From assembly GCA_019448385.1 (NCBI GenBank), contig JAGTXO010000046.1, forward strand, positions 242,319 through 306,318: 64,000 nt of DNA, read 5' to 3'. The stretch is from Diacronema lutheri (lineage: Eukaryota; Haptophyta; Pavlovophyceae; Pavlovales; Pavlovaceae). Below are positions 49,858-60,900 of this stretch, in pieces; the first letter of the stretch is position 1; the number at the start of each line of letters is the position of its first letter. The notes under the pieces are model-generated. The model saw only the letters and a program-made list of their open reading frames with translations. It ran no database searches and was not told the origin of the DNA. The translations under genes were made by a program, and so were the position numbers.

Positions 49858-50155
49858 ATATAGACTTCTCTCATTCAAAAGTCGAAGCTGAAATGGGATC
49901 CGGGCGCCATGCCTCGTGCAAGCAGCAAGGCTGTCACCAGGCGTGCGAACGGTCAGTCCATTGCGCCTGATTCGCCGTCGTCCCGACGAATGGCAGCCCT
50001 GGCGCGCGCCAGCGCGTACCCCGCACGGCGGCACGCGCGAACACGCCGCGCTGCGGCGCAGCGGGTACGCAGCGGGTGCCCGGGGCATCTCGGCGGTTCG
50101 AACAAGCCGCGCGCGGCGCCCTCGCGCGCGCCCGCGCAAAAGCCGTGCGGAGCGG

Positions 50156-50929
50156 TCAAAAGCAGCGCACGTGCTCGAGCAACCCGTCGGCGGGCCCGTT
50201 GACGACCGCGCGGACGCGCTTGGCGTGCACCTCGGCGGCGTGCCGGTCGCGCGCCTGCTGCAGATCGAGCAGCAGGCTGTCGTTGAGCGCCTCGAGACGC
50301 GCGATGAGCAGGTCGTTGCGCGCGACCCGCTCGCGCAGCGCGGCGAGCCGCTGCGCCTTGCGGCCGAGCAGGACCTCGAGGCGTGCGCGCGTGCGCAGCT
50401 CGTGGCGAAGCTCGTCGTAGACGGAGGCGCTTCCCAGCCAGCCCGCATTCGCCTCCGCGGGCTCCGAGCCGGCCTCCGAGCGCGCGCAGAGCAGGTCGGT
50501 GTCGTCGTCGCTCGCGCTGCGCACATCCGATCCGAGCTCCACGCGCCGCGCGAACGCCTCGTCGTGCGCATCTGAGCCCTTGCGCTTCTCGCCGGCCGAT
50601 GCGAGGCGCACGGCTGCCACCGGCGGCGGCGGAGGCACGCGCACGGAGAGCTGCTCCTGCACGCGCACGAGCCCGCGCCGTTGCGACGTGCGCGTGCACA
50701 GCTCGGCGCACAGCGCGTCGATCTCGGCGTCCGCGCTGGCCTGCTCGTCGTGTAGCCGCATGTTGTGCGCACGCGCCTGAGCCACGTGCAGGTGCGCCAG
50801 CTCGTCGCTCAGCTGCTCGACGTGCCGCTCGTCCGCGAGAGGCGCCAGGGCCAACGCGGCGCTGGCCATCAGGACCAGTCGGAGGGTGATGAGCCTCCGC
50901 GGGTTTTTTCCTTTGGGACCCGGGCGCAT
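50156..50929 (-). CDS. Membrane-anchored or secreted coiled-coil protein, unknown function
   Basis: 257 aa from the ATG at 50929. N-terminus MRPGPKGKNPRRLITLRLVL followed by MASAALALAPLA, a basic plus hydrophobic leader (signal peptide or anchor). Two coiled-coil stretches follow: HVEQLSDELAHLHVAQARAH...DAEIDALCAELCTRT, and, near the C-terminus, VYDELRHELRTRARLEVLLG...RLEALNDSLLLDLQQARDRH. They are separated by an acidic Ser/Asp linker (SASDDDTDLL). The frame is intact. The start codon overlaps the left target duplication of a 50-bp retroelement insertion, so its promoter or leader has been altered. Divergent from the 51270 gene. Confidence 0.6.
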   Translation of the reverse strand: MRPGPKGKNPRRLITLRLVLMASAALALAPLADERHVEQLSDELAHLHVAQARAHNMRLHDEQASADAEIDALCAELCTRTSQRRGLVRVQEQLSVRVPPPPPVAAVRLASAGEKRKGSDAHDEAFARRVELGSDVRSASDDDTDLLCARSEAGSEPAEANAGWLGSASVYDELRHELRTRARLEVLLGRKAQRLAALRERVARNDLLIARLEALNDSLLLDLQQARDRHAAEVHAKRVRAVVNGPADGLLEHVRCF

Positions 50930-50940
50930 TTTGAGTGAGT

Positions 50941-50990
50941 CCCCCGCAGCTGGTGCTGACCCCCGCTGTCCTGACGTAAGCGCCGTTAGT
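50941..50990 (+). mobile_element. 50-bp 5'-truncated retroelement insertion with 13-bp target duplication
   Basis: CCCCCGCAGCTGGTGCTGAC...GTAAGCGCCGTTAGT is flanked by ATTTTGAGTGAGT at 50928-50940 and 50991-51003. It matches the last 50 bp of the RT element (36532-36578). Confidence 0.92.
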
Positions 50991-51269
50991 ATTTTGAGTG
51001 AGTTCATGACAGTTTCATCGGTTGGATGTGGATGGAAGGGAGGACGCCTCGGAGGTGCGGGCGGCCGCAAGGCAAGGCGCCAGCCCGCCGCGCAGAGGGT
51101 TGCGCGAGCTGGGCTGTGGCGTGCCACCCACGCGGAAGAACCGACGCGGCGCGGCGCATTCCCCTTGCCCCCTCCCGAGCGCGCAGAGTCAGTGGCTGCG
51201 ACGCGGTCTCCGAGCGCGTCCGGGCGCGCCAGTTGCCGCGCCGCCGCCCGGACTCACGTCCGCCAACGC

Positions 51270-52157
51270 ATGGGGGGGGAGCCCGTGATGGCGGAGCACG
51301 GGCTGCTGCAGCGCGCCGAGTGCAACGAGAAGACGATTGCGGCGCAGCTGCGCACGCAGGCTATTTTGCAGCTTGAGCTCGAGAACCTCATTGGCCAGCT
51401 CCGGCTGCAGAGCGCCTCGCCCGCACCGCGCGCCGACGCCGAGCCGTCCAAGCGCAAGCGATCGGCGCGCCGCGCGAGCGCGCCGGGGGACGGGGCGGGG
51501 GATGGGGCGGGCCGGCCGGCGGCGTCGAGCTCCGGCGCGGGATACGCCACGCCTACCGACACGGATTCGTTCCGCTCGTTCCAGCCATTTGTCCACGGCC
51601 ACGCCGACGGGCCGCTGCGCCCCCTCTCGCCGCCGCCGGCCGGCGCGCGTGCGCAGCGGCTCTGCTCGCCGGACGCGCGCGCCGACGGCGCGCCGGCTGA
51701 CACTGCTGACCATGTCCACCGCGCGAGTGCCTTCGACGACCACCTCCACGAGGAGGCAATGGCCGACCAAGATCACGCGGCGGTCGTCGCGCGCGGCGGC
51801 GGCGAGCGCATCCTCTGCGACGACGACGACGTCGTGTACCGCTCGCTGCCCGCCGCGTTCGGCGCGCTCGGCCACGGTGCACCCGACGATGACGAGCTGC
51901 ACGCGCTGAAGCCGCTCGAGCACCGCGGCGCTGGTGCGGGCGTGCACCTCGCGAGCGTCGCACCCGAGGATCACGGGCCGCTCGACGAGCACGAGCTCGA
52001 CGCTGACGCCGGCGCGCCGCGGCGCGAGCTCGCATGGCTGCTCGCCGAGGCGGAGGCGCTCAAGGCCAAGCTCGACAGCACCACCGTGTTCTCCGCCGCC
52101 CGGCTCGCGGCCATGTGCCACATTGTGCGCGTGTGGGCTGAGCTCGTCGGAAGATGA
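51270..52157 (+). CDS. Coiled-coil/disordered protein, unknown function
   Basis: 295 aa from MGGEPVMAEHGLLQRAECNE. An N-terminal coiled coil (EKTIAAQLRTQAILQLELEN, LIGQLRLQ) is followed by a basic stretch (PSKRKRSARRAS, possible nuclear signal), a Ser/Gly/Asp-rich disordered middle, and a C-terminal helix (RRELAWLLAEAEALKAKLDS, AARLAAMCHIVRVWAELVG). The frame is open further upstream, but the first Met next to the helical region was chosen. No family recognised. It is head-to-head with the 50156-50929 gene, 340 bp apart. Both combine one or two coiled coils with acidic linkers. Confidence 0.5.
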   Translation: MGGEPVMAEHGLLQRAECNEKTIAAQLRTQAILQLELENLIGQLRLQSASPAPRADAEPSKRKRSARRASAPGDGAGDGAGRPAASSSGAGYATPTDTDSFRSFQPFVHGHADGPLRPLSPPPAGARAQRLCSPDARADGAPADTADHVHRASAFDDHLHEEAMADQDHAAVVARGGGERILCDDDDVVYRSLPAAFGALGHGAPDDDELHALKPLEHRGAGAGVHLASVAPEDHGPLDEHELDADAGAPRRELAWLLAEAEALKAKLDSTTVFSAARLAAMCHIVRVWAELVGR

Positions 52158-52193
52158 TCGCACGACCGAGAACATGATCGCACGACCGAGAAC
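52154..52193. repeat. 20-bp direct repeat at the 3' end of the coiled-coil gene
   Basis: ATGATCGCACGACCGAGAAC twice in tandem. The first copy overlaps the stop codon. Confidence 0.9.
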
Positions 52194-52599
52194 GGTCGAC
52201 CGCCCGCCTACGCAAGCGCGCGCCGGGGCGCGCGCGTGCGGACCAACCGCCGGCAAAGCGATCAGTTCTTCAATATGTGGGTGTATAGGTACCGCGGCCC
52301 GGCCCGTTCCGGACCCAGCGGCGCGGCGCGGGTGCTTGGGCTGGCCGAGCCGCGCCGCCGTGTGGCTGCTGCCGGCCGACCGGGCGCTGCGCCACTCGCG
52401 GCTGCGGCGCTGGCCCAGCGGAGCCGCTCGGCCTTCGGCGCGGCTCGGCGCGTCGGCGAGCTCGAGCCGCTCACGCCGCCGCCCGGAACGCCGCGGCTGG
52501 CGCCAGGACGTGGCTCCGCGCGCGTCGCGGCCGCCGCGGCCGTCGCCTGCCGCGCCATCATCGCCATCATCTTTCGCGCCCATCTCGTCCACCCTGGCG

Positions 52600-53720
52600 G
52601 TGCAAAGAGCGCGCTGCCAGAGCCCCTGGAGGCGCGCTTGAAGCGCGCGGGCTCAAAGGTGATGCGCTCGGGCCTGCCGAGGTCGTCGGCGACCATGTCG
52701 AGCACGTCGTAAAAGATGTTGCGCGCCGCCGTCCGGTCGCGGTGGGAGCGCGTGCCGCACATGGGGCAGCGCGTCGACCGCCACGCGCCGCGGCCGCTCG
52801 GCGCCTCGCGCGCGTACGGGCGCAGCTTGGCGGCGCAGCGCTGCACCGGCCGTGGCTGGCCGGCGGCGGCCAATCCCACGGCCACCGCCGCCGCCGGCGC
52901 GCCGTCGGCGGCGGTGGTGGGCGACGCACTCGCAGCGAGCGCGCCGCACCTCACCTCGTGCAGCTCCGACCGCATGTCTTGGAGCCCAGCGGCTCGGGCA
53001 CGAGCGTCTTCGCGACGCGGGCGCAGCGCGCAGAGCAAGCCGACGCCGAGCGCGGGCGGCTTGCCGCGCGCGTAGCCGCCACCGCGCGACCCGTGCAGCC
53101 AGTTGCCGCACATGACGAGCAGCTGGTCGGGCCGCAGCTCCCGCGCAGGTCGCGTGCGCGCGCACAAACCGCCTCGCCGCGTGCGCGCACTCGCGTTGGT
53201 CCCCGTCGGCGCGCCGACCGCGCGCGCACATTGGCGCGGCCGACTTGCGCACATTGGCGCGGGCCGACTTGCGCACATTGGCGCGGGCGACTTGCGCACA
53301 TTGGCGCGGGCGACTTGCGCACATTGGCGCGGGCGACTTGCGCACATTGGCGCGGCCGACTTGCGCACATTGGCGCGGCCGACTTGCGCACATTGGCGCG
53401 GGCGACTTGCGCACATTGGCGCGGGCGACTTGCGCACATTGGCGCGGGCGACTTGCGCACATTGGCGCGGGCGACTTGCGCACGTGCCGCGCGGTGCTGC
53501 GCATGTGCGCGCGCGTGAAGCTGAGCTGCTCGTTGGCCTCGAGCACGGTGTGCCCGCGGTGCGCCGCGCCGAGCGCCGCCTCGAGCGCGGCCGCCATCGC
53601 CTGCACGCTCGTCGCGCGCGCAGCGGCATCGGGCGGTTGGTGCACAGCGCGACGGTCCGTCTCGCGCTCAGGCGCGTGCCGCGCGCGCGCCGCGCGCTCA
53701 CGCTGCCTGAAGGTGACCGT
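52600..53720 (-). pseudogene. Fanzor/TnpB-like RuvC nuclease, C-terminal half, decayed
   Basis: The minus strand ends with CPMCGTRSHRDRTAARNI (about 52760-52710), the second zinc-ribbon pair plus the RuvC-III D-x-NAA-x-NI-like signature of TnpB and Fanzor proteins (HRD here). Upstream, GSKTCGRSCTRCGAL (about 52980-52935) supplies the first zinc-ribbon Cys set. It is readable only if a 5-nt duplication (GAGGTGAGGT) is ignored, because the duplication creates a stop. Further upstream are LLVMCGNWLHGSRGGGYARG and, before a 23-bp minisatellite, LEANEQLSFTRAHMRSTARH, comparable to the RuvC-II area. Family role: RNA-guided DNA endonuclease of IS607-like or other eukaryotic transposons. The N-terminal half with RuvC-I was not found. 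An ordinary zinc-ribbon protein cannot be excluded. Confidence 0.6.
53237..53485. repeat. 23-bp minisatellite, about 11 copies
   Basis: Unit CGACTTGCGCACATTGGCGCGGG with G/C variants. It sits inside the Fanzor-like frame. Since 23 is not a multiple of three, each copy changes the reading frame. Confidence 0.9.
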
Positions 53721-54520
53721 CTTGTCCGTAGAACGCGTCGCGCAGGAGCCCGGCTGGCCGCTGCGGGTAGCCCCCCCCCACAGGCGCGGCCGTGTCAGCC
53801 GCACCGACCCGAGTGCGGCGCGTGCGCAGCCACGGCCACGCCGCTGGCCGCCAGCGCGCTGGCGGGCGGGGCGTGCGCGCACCGTGCGGTCGGCTGGGCG
53901 CGCGCGCGCGCGCGCCGCACGCGAGCGCGGCGGCCGCGGCAGCCGTGGGCGGCGATGCGGCGGTGGCCGCGCCGCCTACCGCCGGCGTCGTGCGCGCCGG
54001 CTCTTGCGCGTCCGCCGGCGCGCGCTCGAGCGCAGCGCGCACGACGCTCGGCGCGCTCGAGCTCGGCGCGCAGCACACGGTGATGCCGACCCAACGGCGC
54101 CTCTTGGGCGGGGCCTGCGCGGATGGTCGCTGGGGTCGCCTCGATGCGATCGTGGCGTCAAAGGAGGCCGGTCGTCGTGCACGTGATCGACGCTAGCCCG
54201 TGTCGCGCGTCTGTCAGCCCAGCGCGGAATGCGCAAACGTCAGCTTCGCGACGTTCCCGGCCGGCGCGCCCGGCAGACGAGCACGCGCTCCAGAGCGTAG
54301 GCCGCGCGCGCGGCGCGTACCGACTTATGCGCGCGCGGCGATTGGCGCGGTGGATGGTGGCGGCCGGCGCGCGCGATGCGCGCACCTGTCGCCCACGTCC
54401 GACCGCACATCGGCAACGCGCGCCGGCGGTGCGGCCGGCGGACACCGCTGGCTTGCCGGGCAAGGAAGCGGCGTTCGGCCACAATTGTGCCGGGAAGCCG
54501 TTGTGCAGTCTTGCTCGCAG
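53720..54520. other. No supported gene
   Basis: Minus-strand frames upstream of the Fanzor-like block show no RuvC-I or helix-turn-helix motif that I can recognise. Composition is Ala/Arg-biased. Confidence 0.45.
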
Positions 54521-54789
54521 CTGGCTGCGTGCGACCTCCAAGATCATTACTCGTATAGGATCATTTCTTTAGTAAGGATCTCGGTTATGTTTTCTCCAAA
54601 AACACATGCCACTCACAGTTGAGGAAGAGGATGCGCCACGCCAGTTGTGACCAGACCATGTGGCCAGCGCATCGCTGGCCGCATTTCTAAAAGAGCCCGC
54701 GCATCACGCCATTCCAGTGGTGCTGCCGGCGCCGGCGCCGACTGAAGCTGTTAACCGAAAACACCCACCCGGCGGATCCTTGAATTGCG

Positions 54790-55200
54790 CTCAAGTGCGC
54801 GCCCTCGCGTGCCGTCGCACGTGCGGCTCTCGAGCAGCACATGCGCGTGCAGCTCGCCGCGTGCGTTGTGTGTGGGCATGCGCCGCTCCTGCTCGCGCGT
54901 ACACAGATGGCGCGCGGGCTGGCGCTGCCGCAGCGCCGCCCACGGCGCCCAGGCCGACGTGGACGCCTGCGGCCGTGTGGACGGCGTGTGCTGCCGGCGC
55001 GGCGACGGCGGCCAACGGCGGCCGGCGCGGGCTGGCTAGGCGTGTGCGTGTCCGCCCGTGCCGCGCCCTGCCGCGTCCTTGCCGCTCTGGCCGTCTCTGG
55101 CTGCCGGCATGCACAGGGTCGTCGCGCTGACTTCGGCCCCCCACCGCTGCGTGCACTCTCCCCTTTCGCCCGCTCCGCTCGTCACCCCTCGTCACGCCTC
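54790..55200 (+). mobile_element. Retroelement 3' remnant (C-terminal end of ORF and UTR)
   Basis: MRVQLAACVVCGHAPLLLAR followed by TQMARG (from 54841) matches the ORF end in the other copies (LAACVVRGHAQLLLARARM). Downstream, GCATGCACAGGGTCG and TTCGCCCGCTCCGCTCGTCA match the 3' UTR. The terminal GTTAGT is missing; the sequence fades near 55200. Confidence 0.7.
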
Positions 55201-55272
55201 GGCCCCTTGCACGCCCCCCGCTGCTGAAAAGTCGTGCAGCCCTGCCTGCCCTCGTGTAGCACCTGGGCCGAC

Positions 55273-55292
55273 GGGGGGGGGGGGGGGGGGGT

Positions 55293-55323
<31 letters not shown>

Positions 55324-55375
55324 AGGGAAGGGGGGGGGGGGGGGGGGGGGGAAGGGGAAGGGGGGGGAAGGGGGA
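55273..55375. repeat. Poly-G block of about 100 nt with few A/T interruptions
   Basis: G19-T-G30-AA, then GGGAAG-type interruptions to 55375. Lies about 190 bp past the 3' end of the permease gene. Confidence 0.9.
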
Positions 55376-55559
55376 TTCCCGTGCCACAGCGGGCATACTG
55401 TAGCGCTCCCACGGCCCTGATGATGTGTCAACAACAACAACAAAAACACAACGCCACCGCGATACAAAACGTACTACATTTCCTCCGCCCCGGCCGGAGA
55501 AGCGCGCGCCTTGCCACGCACTGCTGCGGCGCCAGCAAACGGCGCGCTGCGCTCAGCGA

Positions 55560-57024
55560 GAGAACTTGTGCAGCACCGCGCCGGTCGCAAGCGCCATCGT
55601 CGCACAGCCGCTGGCGAGCAAGCGCCCACAGCGCCGGACGGCTGCGCTCGCCCGCGCGCCTCCACAGCCGCTGCTCGGCCGTCTCGTGCGCGCCCTCGGC
55701 GCTGCGCACCAGCCCGCCGCTCAGAACAAGGCCGATGAGCGCGCGGGGACGGCATAAGTGAGCGCCGTGCCGAGGAACGCGCCGCGCAGCGGCGACGACG
55801 AACAGCAGGTTGGACGCGGCGCACAGGGCGATGGCCGGTCGTGAGCGCGAACACGCACAAGGTTAGCAGTGTGTCCGCGCGCCGGCTCGCGCCAAGCGCG
55901 TGCGCGGTGGCGGGCGAGCGGCGCCACCCCGCCGCACGCAGCGCCTCGCGAGCATCGCCGCCGAGCAGTGAGGCCAAGAGCTCGCCGAGCTGGCGGTGGC
56001 GAGTGTCGTCTTGAGGGCCAGCATCGTGAGCATGTACGAGCAGAAGACGCCGAGCGCTGTTGAGCAGCTGCGCGGCGCGAGCAAGCCGTCGGCGGCGGCG
56101 AGAAGGACGAGAGTGCAAAGTGGCGACCGAGTCGCCGAAGAGCGCGCGCGACTCCAACGACGATCGTGCAGTAGACGGCGGTGCCGGCCGCAAACGCCGC
56201 GCCGGCCGCGTACCCAAACCGGCGCGCGCTCGGCCGCTCGAGCTGCGCGTAGTAGCTCGGGATGTCGAGGTGGCACATGAACGCCGTGCGCTTGCCGCGA
56301 CGAGCGACATGGCGGCGCCCGCGTCCGCCATGCCGGCCTCGACCGCGAGGCGCGCGCTCGACGCGCCGAGCGCGCCGCCGCCGAGCGCGCGCCGCCGCCG
56401 AGCGCGCCGGCCGGCGCGGTAGTGGCGGCGGCGGCGGCGGCGGCGAACGCCGCGGCCGAGCCGTCGTGGAAGACGCCGCCGTGCGCGTACGAGCCGTCGA
56501 GCGCGCGGAGGACGAGCAGCGCGGCGGAGAAGGCCTTCGCGAGCACGCCCACGACCGACGCTGGCGTGAGTGCAGGCAGGTCGCGGAAGCGGAGGAGTCC
56601 GACGAGGAGCAGCGGCGCGGAGAGCAGCACGGCGCACCGGTTGGCGCCGGCGAGGAGCCACGCGGCGCGCGCGCCGCACGCGGCGAAGAGCTCGCGCGTC
56701 GCGGGCGCGAGCAGCTCGCCGAGCGACACCTGGTATTGCACGAGCGTGCCGACAGAGTACACAGCCACAACGAGCTGCAGCAGCGATGGCAGCGCGCGGA
56801 CGGGCGGGCCCGAGAGACGCCAGAGCTCGTCGAAGGTGCGCGCGCCCCGTCCGTGCGATGAGCTGGCCCAGGAGCACAAACGTTCCCGCGCTGGCGACGC
56901 CGAGCGCGCAGATGACGCACAGCGCGAGCGGCACCGGCACGCCGACCGCGCTCGCCGGCAAGCAAAACGCGCCCGTGCCAATCATCAGGTTGAAGACCGT
57001 CGCAGAGACCGCCGCGAGGCGCAT
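55560..57024 (-). pseudogene. Amino acid/auxin permease-family (AAAP) transporter, frameshifted
   Basis: The ATG at 57024 starts MRLAAVSATVFNLMIGTGAF, continuing CLPASAVGVPVPLALCVICA, the typical AAAP first helix (N-x-M-x-GTG-x-F-x-LP). Later blocks are LLQLVVAVYSVGTLVQYQVS (about 56760), NRCAVLLSAPLLLVGLLRFR and FMCHLDIPSYYAQLERPSAR (about 56270; family pattern FxCHxNxxxxYxEL). Then comes FGYAAGAAFAAGTAVYCTIV with GDSVATL, and final hydrophobic stretches to about 55560. Family role: proton-coupled amino-acid import, plasma membrane or vacuole. Frames change at about 56850 (one base in GGGGCGCG), 56390, 56280 and 56110 without intron-sized gaps. Either a pseudogene or assembly indels. Confidence 0.7.
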
Positions 57025-57949
57025 CCTGTCGCCGCCAGGCGCGGCGCGCGCGGCGGGCCCGGGCCGTCGGCGCCGGCCTGCCAAGCTGCATGTTCGCCTC
57101 AACGCCCACCGCACGCCCGAGCTCAACCCATCGCCGCGCGCGCCGCCGTCGCACGCATGCTGAGCCGAACTGGCCGTGCGCCGCCGCCCCGGGCGAGGTC
57201 GTTCGCGCCAAACATGAATCTGTCCTGGTGCGCGCGCGCAGCGGGCGCCATGCCGAGCGCGAGCGCGAGCGCCAGCTCGGCCCTCATGCTGGACGGCGGC
57301 TCTGGAATCGATTCCGATTCCAGGAAGGGAATGTTTTGTTGTGATCAGAGGAAAGCGCATGAGGAAACTGGGGACGATGGTCGCCACAGGTGCGCGCGGT
57401 TGAGCCCCGCCACGCGGTCAAGGCCACCGCCAGACGGACCGATGCCACGTGCAAGTGTGAACGGCCTCGTGGCCTCCGTGGCTGCTCCGTACTGCCCATG
57501 CGTGGTACATCACGCGACAATGGTCTGACCTCAAAGGGGGGGAGAGGGAAGTCCCGTGTGACGTGTACGAGTCTGTCGAGTCATGATCTCCAGGATTGCG
57601 ATGTGCCGGGCGCGCGCCCACATTGCAGGCCAGCATGCCGGCACAATGCTGTTCACACACCGCGCTCAACTTTGCTATTTACTGCCGGCTACCGGCCGCA
57701 CCGCGAGCGCTACAGTTGAGGCGCGCGTCGCGCGCATCGCACGCGACGCGCTGTGGAGCGTTGGGGCGCGTGTGGAGCGTTGTTGATCGGCTCGCCGATT
57801 GCCCGCCGGCCGCCCCGCTGAGGCTGGGCCCAGCAGAACCACCGCGCCGATCGTGCGGTTGTGTCGGCGCGCCCCAACCTTGTCCGGGCTCGTGTTTCGC
57901 ACGGCGTTTTTCGCGCCATGCCCTTTGCGCGTGGCTGCCCGCACAAGCA
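57025..57949. promoter_or_regulatory. Divergent intergenic region between permease and OPR-like gene
   Basis: 925 bp between opposing start codons. It is less GC-rich than its surroundings in 57300-57700. No clear TATA or conserved repeat seen. Confidence 0.35.
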
Positions 57950-60900
57950 ATGTGGCTGCGCTCGCTCGCCGCCGGCCGCGCCCCGCTGGGCGCGCGCGCG
58001 GCGGCACGCGCTGGCGCGGCGCGGCGCGGCGTGGCGGGGCGCGCCGCGCCGCAGCCCGCGCCTGGCATGCCGACGCTGCGGACGGCGCAGAGCCGCGCGG
58101 CCGCGGCGTTGCTGCCGCTGACGCGCACGGACGCGTTCACGATCAACTGCGAGCTGACGGGCGCCGAGTCGGCCGAGCACGTGCTCGGCGTGGTGCGCGA
58201 CCACGCGCACGCGTTCAACGTGTGTGAACATCAGCACGGCCTTCTCGCAGCTCCACGAGACGACGCGCGAGTTGCCGCCCGCTGAGCGCCGGCGCGTGCT
58301 CGGCGCGCACGACACGCAGCTGCGGCCTGCTGCTCCGCACCGTCACGCGCGCGGCCGACCGGCTCGACGCGCGCGGGCTGGCGAACGTGGCATACGCGTG
58401 CGCGCGGCCTCGATCATCCGTCGGCCACCGCGGTGAGGCTCGACGTGCTCGCGCCGCTCTGCGCCGCGCGCGCGCGCGAGTTCAACGGGCAGGACCTGAG
58501 CAACAGCGCGTGGGCGTACGCGCACGTTTGCGCGCTCACGCGGCCAGCGCGCGTCGGCGGAGGCGGAGCGCGGACGGACGGCGCGGCGGGCGCGGCGGAG
58601 GGCGTGCACACGCCAGCGCGCGCGCTGCTCGCCCGCCTCGCCGACCGTGATCGCCGAGCGCGTTGACAGCCTGTCTGCACAGGGCCTCGCGAACGCGGCG
58701 TGGGCGTTCGCCGCCGCGCGCGTGCCCGCGCCCGCCCGCGCTGCGCGCCATCGAGCGGGCGGCGCTGCACGACCTCGAGGCGTTCACGCCGGTGGGTCTC
58801 ACGATGCTGATCTGGTCCTTTGCAGCTGCTGGCCGTGCGCGCGCCCCGATCTCTTCCTCGCCTCCTCCGCCGTGCTCGTCGAGCAGCTGCGTGCGTCGGA
58901 GCTGACAACCCCTCGCACTCGCCACCCGGCCACGTGCGCGCTCGCGCGCGCGGCGGAGGAGGAGGGCGGCGGCGGCGGCGGCGCGGCGGCGGGGTGGCGG
59001 TGCGGAGGCGGGGGTACAGCGAGCTGCCTCGCGCGCTCGAGCGCGACGCCGCCGCCGCCGACCTGCTGGCCGCGTGCAACGCGTCCGACGCGCTCGCAGC
59101 TCCTCGGCGCTTTCGCATCGACAGCCGAGCTGCACGGCGCCCGAAGGCGCGGACGGCGTCGACGCGGCCGCGCTGCGCATGCTCGCGCGCGGCGCGGCGG
59201 CGGCGCGCGCGGACGGTGGCGCGCACCTCGCGCGCATAGGGCGACTACGAGCTCAGCGCGGTGCTCTCGGCAGTCGCGCGCGGCGCCGCGGCCGCGGCAG
59301 GCACTTGCGCGGCGCGCGCCCGGCCGACGGCGGCGGCCGCGTTCGCCGCGCGGCGCGACGCGGCGGAGGCGGCGTGCGAGCGCGGAGCGCGAGCGCGCGT
59401 GCGAGGCGATGGGTCAGGAGGCGGCGGCGCTTTTCACCGCCGCGGCGGCCGTCGTCGGCGCGCGCGTGCGCCTCGGCGCGATGGCCCGACTCCGCGCTCG
59501 TTGCGACCGATCGGCGCGTACGGCGCGGGAAAAGCGTTCGCGCCGAGCGTGCCGAGGCGCCGCGGCGGCTGAGGCGGAGGCGGGAGGCAGCGCTCGACGA
59601 CGAGGCGGCGGCGAACGCGCGCGGCGCAGCGCCCGCCAACGCGCGCGCCGCGCGCGTGGCCGTGCTGCACGCGGCCGGCGCGCAGCTCGCCGCGCGCTCC
59701 CGGCCGCGGCCGACGCGCGCGGCGCGGCGGCCGATGGGTGCGCGCCGCGCGCGCGCGTGCGCAAGCCGCCCGTCAAGGCGCTCACCCGTCGCGCTCGCGT
59801 ACGCGCGCGCGCGCCAAAGACCGCCACGCGCGCTGCGCGCGTGGCTGCACGCGCAAACCGTCGTGCACGCCGCCAACTTCTCCGCGCGCGAGCTCGTACT
59901 GGTTGCTCGCTCGCTCGCCATCTGCGCGCCCCACCGAGTCGAGCGCCTTCCACGCGCTGGCACGCCGAGCGCCGCTCGCGCGCACGCGCGCGCGCGAGCT
60001 GAGCGTGATCGAGCAGATTGACGTCGCGTGGGCACTCGCGCAGGCGGCATCGGCAGAAGCCGCGCGCGCGCCGCGCGCGCAGGCCGCGCGCTCCCGCCGG
60101 ACGCGGCGGAGGCGGAGGCGCATGGCGGAGGCGCGCGCGCCGGCTGCTCCGTCGCTCCCGCGCGCTGCTGCGCGGGTCGGGAGCTGCCTCGCGCGGCTCA
60201 CGCGCGCGACCCGTCGACCCGCGTCGTGCAACGGCGCGCAGCTGGTCGAGCTGGCGTGGGTCTTCAAGGCCGCCGCGCACCCGGGCGCGCGCGCGCTGCT
60301 CGAGCGCGCGCTGCACGAGCGTAGTGCGCGGCCGCACCAGCACCTCGAGCCGCACCAGCTCGCGTGCGTTGCTTTTACGCGTACGCGGCCGCTGCGTGTG
60401 CCCGGCGCCGGCCGAGTGTCTCTTTCCGCGCCGCTCGCGCGCCGCGCCCGCCGCACGCGACGCCGCGCCGCACGCGCGAGCGCGCCCAGCGCGGACGGCA
60501 GGCTCAACGATGGCGGCGCCGCCGTTTGAAGCGGCCACCCGCGCTGCCAGCGAGCGGTCGACGCGTACCCGACAAGCAGCGACGCGCTGCGCCAGCTTCT
60601 CGTCGCCTTCCCCTCTCGCACCTCGCGCTCGCGTACGCGCTCGGCGACGCGCATTCTGCGCACACGGCCGCGCTCGTAGCGCGCGTCGCCGACGCGGCCG
60701 TCTCGCGCGCGCGCGACGGTGGTCTCAAACGTGCACGACACGGCGGCTCGTCTGGGCGTGCAACCGGGTGCGCATGAAGCTGCGGCTGCTCCCTGCGCGC
60801 CAGCGCGCGAGGGCCGGCGCCCGCACGCGTCGCGACCTCACGCGCCGCGCGCGCCGCGCGCCCTGCCCGCCGCGCGCAGGCGGGCGTTTCGCACCCGGCG

